In this document: in pieces, positions 46,763 to 57,030 of the stretch
Position numbering within the stretch: position 1 is the stretch's first letter
How the letters are laid out: every line of letters starts with the position of its first letter
Assembly (NCBI RefSeq): GCF_900120165.1
Contig: NZ_LT635475.1
Span: 1 to 64,000 of the forward strand
DNA: 64,000 nt
Direction: 5' to 3'
Origin: Ezakiella massiliensis
Lineage (GTDB): Bacteria > Bacillota > Clostridia > Tissierellales > Peptoniphilaceae
Notes under the pieces: model-generated
Databases searched by the model: none
The model's input: the letters and a program-made list of their open reading frames with translations, nothing else
Told to the model about the DNA's origin: nothing
Position numbers and translations under genes: made by a program

Positions 46763-47866
46763 ATGAGTAGAGAAAGAGAATTGATTCTAGAAATGCTAAA
46801 GGATGGCAAGATTACAAATGATGAAGCCTTAAAACTATTGGACGCCATTGGCGAAAACAAGAGTCAAGAAAAGAAAAACAAATCTTCTAACAAGGTTTTT
46901 GATGATAGCTTTGTAGACAAGGTAACAGATTCCATTTCAAAGATCGGGACCAAGACCGAAGAGGCTATAAAGAAATTAAATCTGGATAATCTATGGGAAG
47001 GCATCAGCGTAAATATAGGATCTTGCTTTGAAGATTTAAATGCCAGGACCAGGCAAGAGTATAATCATGACCTAAATGAAGACGGAGAAGTAAAAGGCAT
47101 TGATGTTGAAAACATACGCGGTAGATTAGATGTAATCACAGATTTGTCCGATCAAATAAAAGTTGAAATCGACATTAAATACGACGAAAGGGACAACAAA
47201 AACAATAAAAATGATTACTATGATATTTACCTTGAAGGAGATACTCTAAAGGTTAAACCAAAGTTTAAAAAATACAAAGCCGACTCCTACATTTCTGATA
47301 TAAGATTGACCCTGCCAAAGAGGAATTTTGAAGAAATCAAATTGGAAAATGTTTCCGGCTGCATAGAGGCTGAAGGATTAAATGCGGATGAAGCAGATAT
47401 TGAAGCAGTATCTGGTAAGGTGATGGTTAAAAATTCCAAGATGGACAAGGCAAATATTGAAGCTGTGTCTGGCAAAGTTGAAATAGAAAATATTTCAGGT
47501 ACAAATTTAAATGCAAGCACAGTTTCCGGCAAGGTTGTGGCAGATGAAATCGACTATAAAAACGCCTACCTCGAAACAGTTTCAGGCAAAATTGAGATTG
47601 ATGACATTAAAAACTCAGCTGAAAGGATCGACATTGAAGTGGTTTCTGGCAGCATTAATTTAGGCTTGGACGGAGTTGACAAGCCAGTTAAACTCATAGG
47701 TAGGAGGAAGAAGAGATCTAATTCTAGGGAATTCTTCGGCTACAGGTTTACTAGATTCGAAGAGATAGGCAATAAAATTATCGCCTACACAGATGATTAT
47801 GTAAATGATGAGTCTAGTCTCATAATAAATGTAGAATCTTCCTTTGGATCTGTAAATATTGATTAA
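46763..47866 (+). CDS. DUF4097-type beta-helix protein with SHOCT-like N-terminus
   Basis: 367-aa cytosolic protein without signal peptide. N-terminal helix pair ELILEMLKDGKITNDEALKLL resembles SHOCT-like/YvlB N-termini. From about residue 110 it becomes a repetitive beta-strand domain in which each rung reads like IEAVSGKVxVxN (EAVSGKVMVKNSKM, EAVSGKVEIENISG, STVSGKVVADEIDY, ETVSGKIEIDDIKN), typical of DUF4097 adhesin-like beta-helices. In Bacillus, YvlB-type genes are linked to cell-envelope stress. Likely works with the upstream regulator; function inferred only. Confidence 0.75.
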   Translation: MSRERELILEMLKDGKITNDEALKLLDAIGENKSQEKKNKSSNKVFDDSFVDKVTDSISKIGTKTEEAIKKLNLDNLWEGISVNIGSCFEDLNARTRQEYNHDLNEDGEVKGIDVENIRGRLDVITDLSDQIKVEIDIKYDERDNKNNKNDYYDIYLEGDTLKVKPKFKKYKADSYISDIRLTLPKRNFEEIKLENVSGCIEAEGLNADEADIEAVSGKVMVKNSKMDKANIEAVSGKVEIENISGTNLNASTVSGKVVADEIDYKNAYLETVSGKIEIDDIKNSAERIDIEVVSGSINLGLDGVDKPVKLIGRRKKRSNSREFFGYRFTRFEEIGNKIIAYTDDYVNDESSLIINVESSFGSVNID

Positions 47867-47916
47867 TAAAAACAGATTGTAATTATGAACAGAATTAAAG
47901 CTTGAGAAAAATTAAT

Positions 47917-47945
47917 TTGACATTGAACATTTTATATGATATGGT
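47917..47945 (+). promoter_or_regulatory. Promoter of the small secreted protein gene
   Basis: TTGACA, 17 bp, TATGGT with a TG extension, about 55 bases before the ATG. Confidence 0.7.
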
Positions 47946-47999
47946 TAAGATGACAGGAAGAATAATAGAAATCTCGAAATTTTACAAGGGAGTGATTTT

Positions 48000-48443
48000 A
48001 TGAAAAAGAGAATTTCTTTCCTAGCCTTACTAATGGCAATCTTGTTTGTGGTTCCTACAATGGTTCTTGCAAAAGATGCAGAAGTAATTAGCATGGAAAA
48101 TGAAATTGCTAAAATTTACAACTCAAAGGCAGTTGTGACAGCACATGGTGTTGATATCAGTGTTGATTTATTTTCAAAAGCTGACTTCAATAGAATTGGC
48201 GACTTGCTTCACAGATTAGCTGCCAGAGAAGACATGAAAAACAATCTTGTTCCTATGGGTAAGGAACCAGTAGGCGACTGTTATACCAAGACAACAACTG
48301 TATCCATGGATAAATATCAAAGCCACTCTCAAAGTGTATACTATGACAACGGTGGATTTAGAGGAACACTCTATTTTGATAAATATGAAATTGAAGGGTA
48401 CAACAAAATCGTCTACTATAAGGGAAGAGTTTGCAGATACTAA
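48000..48443 (+). CDS. Small secreted protein of unknown function
   Basis: 147-aa protein with a clear signal peptide (KKRISFLALLMAILFVVP core, predicted cut after VLAKDA region). Mature part of about 120 residues with two Cys (VGDCYTK and GRVCRY), which could form a disulfide, and an aromatic, Tyr-rich C-terminal half (QSVYYDNGG, TLYFDKYEIEGYNKIVYYKG). No family recognised. RBS aagggagtg. Monocistronic, with its own promoter and a hairpin after it. Confidence 0.7.
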   Translation: MKKRISFLALLMAILFVVPTMVLAKDAEVISMENEIAKIYNSKAVVTAHGVDISVDLFSKADFNRIGDLLHRLAAREDMKNNLVPMGKEPVGDCYTKTTTVSMDKYQSHSQSVYYDNGGFRGTLYFDKYEIEGYNKIVYYKGRVCRY

Positions 48444-48488
48444 AATTTAACTAATAGTTAGATTATTGATTTTTATTAATTCCTGTTC

Positions 48489-48522
48489 AGCTGGGTCCAA
48501 TTTGGACCAGCTTGGATTTTTA
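48489..48522 (+). terminator. Terminator of the small secreted protein gene
   Basis: Stem agctgg(g)tcca / tggaccagct followed by a short T-run. Confidence 0.7.
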
Positions 48523-48542
48523 CATTTAATATTCATTAAAAG

Positions 48543-48566
48543 GCCTGGGCTAACACCCAGGCTTTT
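48543..48566 (-). terminator. Terminator of ogt
   Basis: Stem gcctggg / cccaggc with T-runs on both outer sides, so it can work from either direction; it lies downstream of ogt on the minus strand. Confidence 0.75.
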
Positions 48567-48655
48567 GCGTTCAATAAATTATTATTATTTAAATTTTAAT
48601 TTAAAACTCCGAGTCTAATTATACGAGTCTAATTATAATAGAAATTATGAAAAAA

Positions 48656-49117
48656 TCATAGGTTAAATTTGTGGGCATTTGCTTTTTCCATATTGAGTAA
48701 AAAGTATTTTAAGTCCGCTCCATAGGCATAGGCTCCAGGGTTATTTGTGCCCACAACTCGGTGGCAGGGAATAACAAAAGGTAGGGGGTTATTTTTCATG
48801 GCAGAGCCAACAGCACGGGCTGCCTTTGGATTGTTTATTCTCATGGCCAGGTCTTTGTAAGTGACCGTCTGACCGTAGGGGACTAATAATAATTCTTTAT
48901 AAACTTTTTCTCTAAAGGGAGTCGCTTTTATTTTAATCAGCAGGTCATCCAAGAGTCCCTGACCCTTAAAATAATCTGTAAATTTATTTTTGATTTCGAT
49001 TTGTGCTCTATTTAAATTTTTATTTTCATTTTCACCCGTCATTTCGATTTTTATAATCTGCGAGTCTTCGCAGGTGATTTTTAAATTACCAATGGCAGTT
49101 TTTATTACAAAGTCCAT
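48656..49117 (-). CDS. ogt: Methylated-DNA--protein-cysteine methyltransferase
   Basis: 153-aa suicide repair protein that removes alkyl groups from O6-alkylguanine. Active-site motif IPCHRVVG carries the acceptor Cys; the HTH region with the arginine finger reads NNPKAARAVGSAMKNNP; VPYGQTVTYKDLA is also typical. Short N-terminal domain. Promoter on the minus strand: TTGAAG, 17 bp, TATACT (49139-49167). RBS taggagggg. Confidence 0.94.
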   Translation of the reverse strand: MDFVIKTAIGNLKITCEDSQIIKIEMTGENENKNLNRAQIEIKNKFTDYFKGQGLLDDLLIKIKATPFREKVYKELLLVPYGQTVTYKDLAMRINNPKAARAVGSAMKNNPLPFVIPCHRVVGTNNPGAYAYGADLKYFLLNMEKANAHKFNL

Positions 49118-49138
49118 CTATTAACCCCTCCTAATGTA

Positions 49139-49167
49139 AGTATAGCAATTTTTAATTTGCTCTTCAA
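49139..49167 (-). promoter_or_regulatory. Promoter of ogt
   Basis: Minus strand TTGAAG, 17 bp, TATACT with TG extension, just upstream of the ribosome binding site. Confidence 0.7.
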
Positions 49168-49243
49168 CTTATAATTGATATCACTGATGGTTGATAAAGT
49201 ACTAACTATTTTTGTAAAAAGTTATATTTTATTAAAAAATCCA

Positions 49244-49272
49244 TTGACATACCCAATACTTTTTAATATAAT
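49244..49272 (+). promoter_or_regulatory. Promoter of the tyrosine phenol-lyase gene
   Basis: TTGACA, 17 bp, TATAAT: perfect consensus hexamers. Confidence 0.88.
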
Positions 49273-49285
49273 AAAGTTATAATAA

Positions 49286-50725
<1,440 letters not shown>

Positions 50726-50732
50726 AATTTAC

Positions 50733-50758
50733 AAGAGGGATTTCCAGTCCCTCTTTTA
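50733..50758 (+). terminator. Terminator of tpl
   Basis: Stem aagaggga / tccctctt followed by T-rich sequence. Confidence 0.85.
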
Positions 50759-50814
50759 TTGAAAAAAACAAATCAAGGGTAAGGAAAAAAATAAAAATAT
50801 TTTTTTGAAAACGC

Positions 50815-50843
50815 TTGACAGGTTCTTGGTATTGATGTATAAT
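50815..50843 (+). promoter_or_regulatory. Promoter of the pyr operon
   Basis: TTGACA, 17 bp, TATAAT, perfect consensus hexamers. Start expected near 50850, a few bases before the attenuator. Confidence 0.9.
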
Positions 50844-50856
50844 TATTTAGATAAAA

Positions 50857-50900
50857 ATCCACCGAGGGTGGTAGAGGTCATCCTTGTGGATGGCTTTTTT
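50857..50900 (+). promoter_or_regulatory. pyr operon transcription attenuator
   Basis: Three mutually exclusive helices are readable. Terminator: gtcatcc / ggatggc with loop ttgt and six T (50877-50900). Antiterminator: atccac (50857-50862) with gtggat (50886-50891). Anti-antiterminator: ccacc (50859-50863) with ggtgg (50867-50871) and a gag loop. This is the logic of PyrR-type pyr attenuation in Firmicutes, and tccaccgaggg is loosely similar to the PyrR binding loop. pyrR itself is not in the window. Confidence 0.75.
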
Positions 50901-50921
50901 AAAATCAGAATGGAGGATGCA

Positions 50922-51848
50922 ATGCTTAAAGGAAGAAATTATATCGATCCGACAGATTTTTCTGTTGAGGAATTAGACGAGGTAATGAGTCTAGCACAAA
51001 AAATTAAAGATAAACCTGAATTATTTACCGATGTTTGCAAAGGTAAATTATTAGCTACCCTATTTTATGAGCCCAGCACGAGAACACGTTTTTCATTTGA
51101 AGCAGCCATGTTAAGACTTGGCGGTCAAGTTATTGGTTTCTCGGAGCCGGGCTCTAGTTCTGTTCAGAAGGGTGAAAGCTTACGCGACACAATAAGAACA
51201 GTTGGATGTTATTCTGATATCATCGCTATGAGACATCCAAAGGAAGGTGCTCCAAACTACGCACGCGAATATACTTATGTGCCACTAATTAACGCTGGAG
51301 ACGGTGGCCACCAACATCCAACACAAACATTGACAGACCTTTTCACCATCCAAGAAAGCAAGGGCAAACTATCAGACATGGTTATCGGTCTTTGCGGAGA
51401 CTTGAAATTTGGTAGAACTGTCCACTCACTTATCAAGGCCATGAGCATTAGAGATAATATTAAATTCGTCTTGATTTCTCCTGAAGAACTTCGCGTTCCA
51501 GATTATATTAAAAATATTTTAGATAATAAAAATATTGAATACAAGGAAGTGGAAAGACTTGAAAGCGTAATGGGAGAATTAGATGTCCTATACATGACCA
51601 GGGTTCAAAAGGAAAGATTCTTCAACGAAGCTGACTATATTAGACTCAAAGATTCATACATCTTGGATGAAGAAAAATTAAAATCTGCCAAAGCAGACCT
51701 TGCAATCCTCCATCCACTACCACGTGTAACTGAAATTGCAAACGAAGTCGATGATGACCCACGTGCATGGTACTTTAGGCAAGTTAAAAACGGAATGTTT
51801 GTAAGAATGGCACTTATTATGGAATTGTTGGGGGTAGAAGCATGTTAA
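50922..51848 (+). CDS. pyrB: Aspartate carbamoyltransferase catalytic subunit
   Basis: 308-aa ATCase. Carbamoyl-phosphate loop [16 protein letters not shown], the [11 protein letters not shown] loop, [14 protein letters not shown] and HPLPRVTEI are present. The start at 50922 has ggagg 5 bases upstream; the longer frame runs through promoter and attenuator. Its partner pyrI follows with a 7-base overlap, so the enzyme is the regulated class B holoenzyme type, uncommon in Bacilli but frequent in Clostridia-like anaerobes. Confidence 0.95.
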   Translation: MLKGRNYIDPTDFSVEELDEVMSLAQKIKDKPELFTDVCKGKLLATLFYEPSTRTRFSFEAAMLRLGGQVIGFSEPGSSSVQKGESLRDTIRTVGCYSDIIAMRHPKEGAPNYAREYTYVPLINAGDGGHQHPTQTLTDLFTIQESKGKLSDMVIGLCGDLKFGRTVHSLIKAMSIRDNIKFVLISPEELRVPDYIKNILDNKNIEYKEVERLESVMGELDVLYMTRVQKERFFNEADYIRLKDSYILDEEKLKSAKADLAILHPLPRVTEIANEVDDDPRAWYFRQVKNGMFVRMALIMELLGVEAC

Positions 51849-52279
51849 GTATAAATTCAATTAAAAAAGGTATTGTTATTGACCACATCCACGCAGGACT
51901 TGGTGTAAAGATTTTTGATTATTTGGGCCTTAGGGATGCTGATTACACAGTTGCTCTTATTATGAATGCTCAATCAGGAAAAATCGGCAAAAAAGATATT
52001 ATAAAGATCGAAAACGTTATCGACCTTGACTTATCAGCTCTTGGCTTTATCGATCCTGAAATTACAGTAAATATAATTGAAGACGAAAAAATTGTAGATA
52101 AAATTAATCTAACCCTACCTGAAAAAGTTGTTGGAGTTATCCAATGCAAGAACCCAAGATGCATCACTAGTATTGAACGCGGTATAGAACATGAATTCCA
52201 TTTGGTCGACAGGGAAAAGGGAATTTACAAATGCACTTACTGTGACCATCAAGTGGTAAAAGACGATGTCAATAAATAA
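51842..52279 (+). CDS. pyrI: Aspartate carbamoyltransferase regulatory subunit
   Basis: 145-aa regulatory chain. N-terminal allosteric nucleotide-binding domain ([18 protein letters not shown]) and C-terminal zinc domain with four Cys in CKNPRC and CTYC. Zinc is needed for contact with the catalytic chain. Overlaps pyrB by 7 and pyrF by 14 bases. It would confer CTP/ATP feedback control in addition to RNA attenuation. Confidence 0.95.
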   Translation: MLSINSIKKGIVIDHIHAGLGVKIFDYLGLRDADYTVALIMNAQSGKIGKKDIIKIENVIDLDLSALGFIDPEITVNIIEDEKIVDKINLTLPEKVVGVIQCKNPRCITSIERGIEHEFHLVDREKGIYKCTYCDHQVVKDDVNK

Positions 52280-53111
52280 ATTATACAAGAGAGTTGAGGA
52301 GAGGGGGCCCATCTGTGTGGGCCTGGACCCAAACCTTGACCACCTACCAGACTTTGTAAAAGACCTAAGCATTGAAGAAAAAATTTTTTCTTACAACAAG
52401 GCAATTATAGATGCCACCCATGATTTGGTCGCTGTTTATAAACCACAAGCTGCCTACTATGAGGGTGCTGGTCTGGAAGGACTCAAAGCTTACAAGAGGA
52501 CACTGGAATACTTAAGAAAGAAAGACGCCCTAATTATAAATGACGTTAAACGTTCTGATATTTCTTCAACTGCCAGCCAATATGCCAAGGCTTATTTTGA
52601 AGGCGACTATGAAGGCGACTTTGTAACATTAAATCCTTACATGGGCCTTGACAGCATTGAGCCATACATGGAATATGTGGAAAAGAAAAACAAGGGTCTA
52701 TTTGTAATTATTAAAACTTCAAACCCAGGCAGCGCTGATTTTGAAGAGCTAATGGTTGGAGACGAGTCCCTCTATATGAATATTGGCAAAAAGATTTGCC
52801 AAATGCCTGGAAATTCTGTAAATGAATCTGGCTATAGGAATATTGGCTTTGTAATTGGTGCTACAAATAAAAATGCTGATGAAGGAAAAATCATCAGAGA
52901 AACTTTTAAGGATGTATTCTTTTTAATACCTGGCTACGGGGCCCAAGGTGGTGGAGCCCATGATGCAATGGAACTTTTAAACTCAGGTAATGGCGGAGTT
53001 GTAAATTCATCACGCGGCATTATCAGGGCCTTTGAAAAGAGTGAAAAATCTTTTGAAGAAGCCACCAGAGAAGCCGTAGAAAAAATGAGGAGAGATTTTA
53101 ATGTCATATAA
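52266..53111 (+). CDS. pyrF: Orotidine-5'-phosphate decarboxylase (PyrF type 2)
   Basis: 281-aa decarboxylase forming UMP. It belongs to the longer bacterial type 2 [17 protein letters not shown] at the N-terminus, catalytic [18 protein letters not shown] with the Asp-Lys-Asp network, and [12 protein letters not shown] for phosphate binding. The start overlaps pyrI and has gacgatg context without a strong Shine-Dalgarno, suggesting translational coupling. Confidence 0.93.
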   Translation: MSINKLYKRVEERGPICVGLDPNLDHLPDFVKDLSIEEKIFSYNKAIIDATHDLVAVYKPQAAYYEGAGLEGLKAYKRTLEYLRKKDALIINDVKRSDISSTASQYAKAYFEGDYEGDFVTLNPYMGLDSIEPYMEYVEKKNKGLFVIIKTSNPGSADFEELMVGDESLYMNIGKKICQMPGNSVNESGYRNIGFVIGATNKNADEGKIIRETFKDVFFLIPGYGAQGGGAHDAMELLNSGNGGVVNSSRGIIRAFEKSEKSFEEATREAVEKMRRDFNVI

Positions 53112-53814
53112 ATTTGTAAAAATTTCCAATAAAGAAATCTTGACCGAAGAAGTTTTTACTTTGACTTTTGAAGGTGACTTTGAGGGCAAGCCTGGCCAAT
53201 TTTATATGCTCAAGGTAAATGAATTTCAGGATCCACTTTTGGGCAGGCCGATTTCAATTTCAGATATAGATGGAAATAAAATTGTTTTTCTAATACAGAT
53301 TATGGGGAGAGGCACCAAATACTTGTCCAACTTAAAAGTTGGTGACAAGGTTGGTCTCTTGGGACCCCTGGGCAATGGCTTTAATCTCACTGAAGGCAAA
53401 ACTGCACTCTTAGCTGGCACAGCTGGCATTGCTCCTATGCTATATCTGGCAAAAAACTTAAAGACCAAGCCAGACTTATATGTGGGCTACAGGTCAGGAG
53501 AATATTATACTGACAAGTTCAAAGACTATGTAGAAAATATTTATATAGCCACTGAAGATGGCAGCGTTGGCCACAAGGGTTATGCTCTTGATATATTGGA
53601 TGCAGAAAAGTATGATAAAATATACGCATGTGGGCCAATGCCAATGATAAATGCCCTAGTAAAAAAATATCCGAATGCAAATATAGAAGTGAGCCTAGAG
53701 GCCCGTATGGGTTGTGGTGTTGGCGCATGCTTGTCATGCAACTGCAAGACCAAGGACGGCCACATCAGGATTTGCAAGGAAGGACCAGTAATAAACGGGA
53801 GGGACTTATGTTAG
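53101..53814 (+). CDS. pyrK: Dihydroorotate dehydrogenase B electron-transfer subunit
   Basis: 237-aa FAD/2Fe-2S subunit that passes electrons from PyrD to NAD. FAD-binding motif [12 protein letters not shown]-domain [13 protein letters not shown], and the C-terminal cluster Cys residues in [18 protein letters not shown] plus a later Cys in IRICKEGPV. Its presence classes the pyrD product as type 1B. Overlaps pyrF by 11 and pyrD by 7 bases. Confidence 0.94.
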   Translation: MSYKFVKISNKEILTEEVFTLTFEGDFEGKPGQFYMLKVNEFQDPLLGRPISISDIDGNKIVFLIQIMGRGTKYLSNLKVGDKVGLLGPLGNGFNLTEGKTALLAGTAGIAPMLYLAKNLKTKPDLYVGYRSGEYYTDKFKDYVENIYIATEDGSVGHKGYALDILDAEKYDKIYACGPMPMINALVKKYPNANIEVSLEARMGCGVGACLSCNCKTKDGHIRICKEGPVINGRDLC

Positions 53815-54704
53815 AGACAAAATTTTTAGGTAAGGAATTAAAAAATCCCCTGCTCGTTGCAAGCGGCACTTTTGGTTTTGGCACTGAATTTACTCCCTAC
53901 ATGGACCTATCAAGACTTGGTGGACTTATTTCCAAAGGCCTAACAATTCGCGAAAAGGAAGGCAATAGCGGAATTAGAATTCACGAAACTCCATCGGGAA
54001 TTATGAATTCAATTGGCTTACAAAATCCTGGCATTCCACACTTTATCGAACATGAATTGCCAGACATGCACAAGCTAAATGATTATATAATTGCAAACTT
54101 GGGCGGAAACTCACTTGAAGATTATATTGAGGGGGCAAAACTTTTAGATCAAACAGATGTTGACGCCATTGAATTAAATATTTCTTGCCCAAATGTAAAA
54201 GAGGGAGGCATGGCCTTTGGTATCCAATGCCAAGACGCATCTGTCGTCGTCAGAGAAATCAGATCAATTGTTAAAAAGCCTTTGATTGTAAAGTTATCAC
54301 CAAATGCTTTTGATTTAAAATCTATGGCCAAGACCGTTGAAGCTGAAGGAGCAGACGCCATTAGTCTGGTAAATACCTTTAACGCTTTGGCTGTTGATGT
54401 TGAAAGAAGAAAGCCAGTTTTTGATAATGTGACAGCTGGCCTATCGGGTCCTGCCATTCGACCAATTGCCGTAAGGATGGTCCACGATGTTGTAAAGTCA
54501 GTTAAGATTCCAGTAATTGGCATTGGTGGCATTATGACTGTCAGCGACGCTTTGGAATTTATTATGGTCGGTGCGACATTATTCGAAATCGGAACAGCCA
54601 ATCTGGTAAATCCATCTGCTGCAATCGAAATAATTGAAGGTATGGAAGAATATATGACCAGACACGGAATAAAAAGCTTAGATGAAATTAGGGGGATTAT
54701 ATAA
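53808..54704 (+). CDS. pyrD: Dihydroorotate dehydrogenase B catalytic subunit
   Basis: 298-aa FMN enzyme oxidising dihydroorotate to orotate. [13 protein letters not shown] near the N-terminus, catalytic Cys in [16 protein letters not shown], the IVKLSPNA strand, and [19 protein letters not shown] for FMN phosphate. The ATG at 53808 has gggaggg upstream; the longer frame from 53628 overlaps pyrK and is not credible. TAATG overlap with pyrE. Confidence 0.95.
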   Translation: MLETKFLGKELKNPLLVASGTFGFGTEFTPYMDLSRLGGLISKGLTIREKEGNSGIRIHETPSGIMNSIGLQNPGIPHFIEHELPDMHKLNDYIIANLGGNSLEDYIEGAKLLDQTDVDAIELNISCPNVKEGGMAFGIQCQDASVVVREIRSIVKKPLIVKLSPNAFDLKSMAKTVEAEGADAISLVNTFNALAVDVERRKPVFDNVTAGLSGPAIRPIAVRMVHDVVKSVKIPVIGIGGIMTVSDALEFIMVGATLFEIGTANLVNPSAAIEIIEGMEEYMTRHGIKSLDEIRGII

Positions 54705-55273
54705 TGAATGTTAAGGAACTTATGATTAAAAGACACGCCCTGCTTGAAGGACACTTTTGCCTATCAAGTGGCAAGCACTCTGACCAATATTTTCAATGTG
54801 CTAAGGCCACTGAATATCCTGAAGACGCAGAATTTATTGCAGGTGAAATTGCAAAAAAACTAAAAGACGCTGGCGTGGAGGTCGACGTAGTTGTTGGACC
54901 TGCCATGGGCGGAATTATTATTGGCTATGAAGTCGCCAGAGCTTTAAAAGTTAGAAGCGTTTTTACAGAAAGAGTTGAAGGTAAGATGACCTTTAGACGC
55001 GGCTTTAGAATTGAAGAAGGCGAAAGAGTTTTGATTTGCGAAGACGTAATTACAACAGGCAAGAGCTCAATGGAAACTGCAAAAGTCATCGAAGAAATGG
55101 ATGGCAAGGTTGTAGGCATTGGTGCCATTGTAGATAGGACAGTTGACAAGGTTGAACTCCCAATCTACGCAGCTATTCACGAAGAAGCAAAACTCTTTGA
55201 AGCAGACGCTTGCCCTCTATGTGAAAAAAATATTCCTATTGAAAAACCAGGAAGCAGATTTTTAAAGAAATGA
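54704..55273 (+). CDS. pyrE: Orotate phosphoribosyltransferase
   Basis: 189-aa PRTase joining orotate and PRPP. N-terminal LLEGHFCLSSGKHSDQYFQC, VVGPAMGGIIIGYEVAR, the dimer loop EGKMTFRRGF and the PRPP motif VLICEDVITTGKS are present. Last pyrimidine gene of the operon; carAB and pyrC are not in the window. Its end overlaps the next gene by 4 bases (ATGA), so transcription continues into non-pyrimidine genes. Confidence 0.95.
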   Translation: MNVKELMIKRHALLEGHFCLSSGKHSDQYFQCAKATEYPEDAEFIAGEIAKKLKDAGVEVDVVVGPAMGGIIIGYEVARALKVRSVFTERVEGKMTFRRGFRIEEGERVLICEDVITTGKSSMETAKVIEEMDGKVVGIGAIVDRTVDKVELPIYAAIHEEAKLFEADACPLCEKNIPIEKPGSRFLKK

Positions 55274-56388
55274 TTGGAATTGATCTTGTAAAAATTTCAC
55301 GCATTGATGAAATTATAAATAAACATGGACTAGACTTTGCACAAAAAATGGTTGGGTCAGACGCAGATAAGGCTGAGACTCTGGCCGGCCATTATGCTGC
55401 CAAAGAAGCCTTTGCCAAGGCTTTGGGCACAGGGCTTTCCACAGATATTTTAAAGAATTCAAAAGTTATTTACGGTGACAAGGGTCAACCCTTTTTGTCT
55501 TATAATGATAAAAGATATTTTATAAGCATTTCCCACGACGGGGATTATGCTGTGGCAAATGTCGATGCATCGAGTTTTATTGCTGACCAAAAATATTTAG
55601 ATTTATTAAATAAGAGGCCAGAGGATTCCAATAAGGGGACTTTTGGCAGGCTGGGTTTATTCGCCGGCTACAATAATATGCCGGGGTCTGCTTTGCTTGC
55701 GACCGATGCTGCCTTTAGGTCCGGTGTAGGCTATGTCTATTTATATTCATCAGATCAAATGATTCCAATTTTACAAACTAAATCAACCGAGGCTATAATT
55801 AATAGCTTTGGTTGCTTTTTTTTAAGGGAAAATTTTGATGCCATTGCCTTTGGGCCGGGTCTTGGATTTGAAATGCCAGATGTAGATAAGCTCTTTACCT
55901 TCATAGAAAAAAATAAGATTCCAAGTGTTATCGACGCTGATGGTTTTTATTATTTAAAAAAATATGGACTTAATACTGACCTTGTCATCACCCCTCATCC
56001 CAAGGAAGCCGCATATCTTTTGGATTGTGATATTGATTATGTCTTGAAGAATAAAGAAGAGGCTGCTCTTAAGCTTGCACAAAAATACAAGGCCGTCTGC
56101 CTCTTAAAAGGTAAGGGGACCTTGATTGCAGACGAGAAAAATAATATAATAATAAATACAAGCGGATCAAATGCTCTTGCAACTGCGGGCTGTGGAGATG
56201 TGCTCACGGGTCTAATCGGAGGATTCTTGGCCCAGGGCATGGGCGTATGGAATTCAGCAGTGGCTGGCGCTTACTTCCATGGACTTGCTGCAGATATTTT
56301 TTCTGCAAAATATTCAAAACGTTCTATGAAGTCAAGCGATTTATCCACTATGTTAAAATATGTTTTTAGGGGAGAAGACAATGCTTAA
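55270..56388 (+). CDS. Fusion of holo-ACP synthase and ADP-dependent NAD(P)H-hydrate dehydratase
   Basis: 372-aa two-domain protein. Residues 1-105 are AcpS: MIGIDLVKISRIDEI with the Mg-binding Asp5, HYAAKEAFAKALGTG with Glu46, and FISISHDGDYAVANV; the middle is shorter than in free-standing AcpS. Residues about 118-372 are NnrD/YjeF-C: FGRLGLFAGYNNMPGSAL, VIDADGFYYLKK, VITPHPKEAAYLL, LLKGKGTLIAD and the ATP/ADP loop NALATAGCGDVLTGLIGG. One would activate acyl carrier protein, the other repair hydrated NAD(P)H. The NnrE epimerase half usual in bifunctional repair enzymes is absent. No frameshift is needed to read the fusion. Confidence 0.88.
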   Translation: MIGIDLVKISRIDEIINKHGLDFAQKMVGSDADKAETLAGHYAAKEAFAKALGTGLSTDILKNSKVIYGDKGQPFLSYNDKRYFISISHDGDYAVANVDASSFIADQKYLDLLNKRPEDSNKGTFGRLGLFAGYNNMPGSALLATDAAFRSGVGYVYLYSSDQMIPILQTKSTEAIINSFGCFFLRENFDAIAFGPGLGFEMPDVDKLFTFIEKNKIPSVIDADGFYYLKKYGLNTDLVITPHPKEAAYLLDCDIDYVLKNKEEAALKLAQKYKAVCLLKGKGTLIADEKNNIIINTSGSNALATAGCGDVLTGLIGGFLAQGMGVWNSAVAGAYFHGLAADIFSAKYSKRSMKSSDLSTMLKYVFRGEDNA

Positions 56389-57028
56389 GTACAGAAAATA
56401 TATACTAGCAGCTACCATGACTTTGGCGGCCTATATGCTAGTTTGCGTAATTTTTAAAAAACCGGTTGATTCACTTTTGGCAGGTGGTCTTGCAGCTATG
56501 GTTGTCCTTGTATTATCATGGTTGGATTTAAGAACCATTAGAAAAGAATTCGATCTGATGCGTCAAGCAGTTGCAGAATATGTAGCTGACAAGGATGTTG
56601 AAAAATTTATTACTACGAATAAAAACTTAATCGAAAACTCAAATGACGAGAGCGTTAAGTCCATGGTAAAATTAAATCTTGCTGGCGCCTATGCTGATAA
56701 AAAGGATTTTAAACTGGCAAAAGAAACCTTAGATGATATTGATTTAAAAGATTTTGGCAAAAGAAATTATGAAAATGCCGCTCTAAATAAAATTATTATT
56801 TATTATATGATTGATGAATTTGAAGCTGGGGATAGACTTTTTGACCAAGCCTTACAAAGCGATAAGGTCAAGAGAGACAATCCTTTATTTAAAATTACTG
56901 AAGTTATTAGAAAGCATAGGGGTACAGAAGAGGGCCTAAGGATGCTTAGCAATCTCAATATGCAAGAGGGCATTGAACCATATAGAAATATAATTACCAC
57001 TGCAAAGATGATAGTGAAGAAGGGATAG
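56381..57028 (+). CDS. Membrane-anchored helical-repeat protein of unknown function
   Basis: 215-aa protein. Two N-terminal membrane helices (residues about 8-27 and 35-54) form a hairpin; the remainder is an all-helical cytosolic part with TPR-like character (LNLAGAYADKKDFKLAKETLD, ALNKIIIYYMIDEFEAGDRL). No family assigned. The ATG at 56381 has agggga upstream and overlaps the preceding gene by 8 bases; the next gene begins 2 bases after its stop. Cotranscribed with pyr genes and asnB. Confidence 0.7.
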   Translation: MLKYRKYILAATMTLAAYMLVCVIFKKPVDSLLAGGLAAMVVLVLSWLDLRTIRKEFDLMRQAVAEYVADKDVEKFITTNKNLIENSNDESVKSMVKLNLAGAYADKKDFKLAKETLDDIDLKDFGKRNYENAALNKIIIYYMIDEFEAGDRLFDQALQSDKVKRDNPLFKITEVIRKHRGTEEGLRMLSNLNMQEGIEPYRNIITTAKMIVKKG

Positions 57029-57030
57029 TT

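Noticed and set aside
53628..53807. Long N-terminal extension of PyrD
   Set aside because: It is an out-of-frame reading of pyrK with no ribosome binding site; the start at 53808 has gggaggg upstream.
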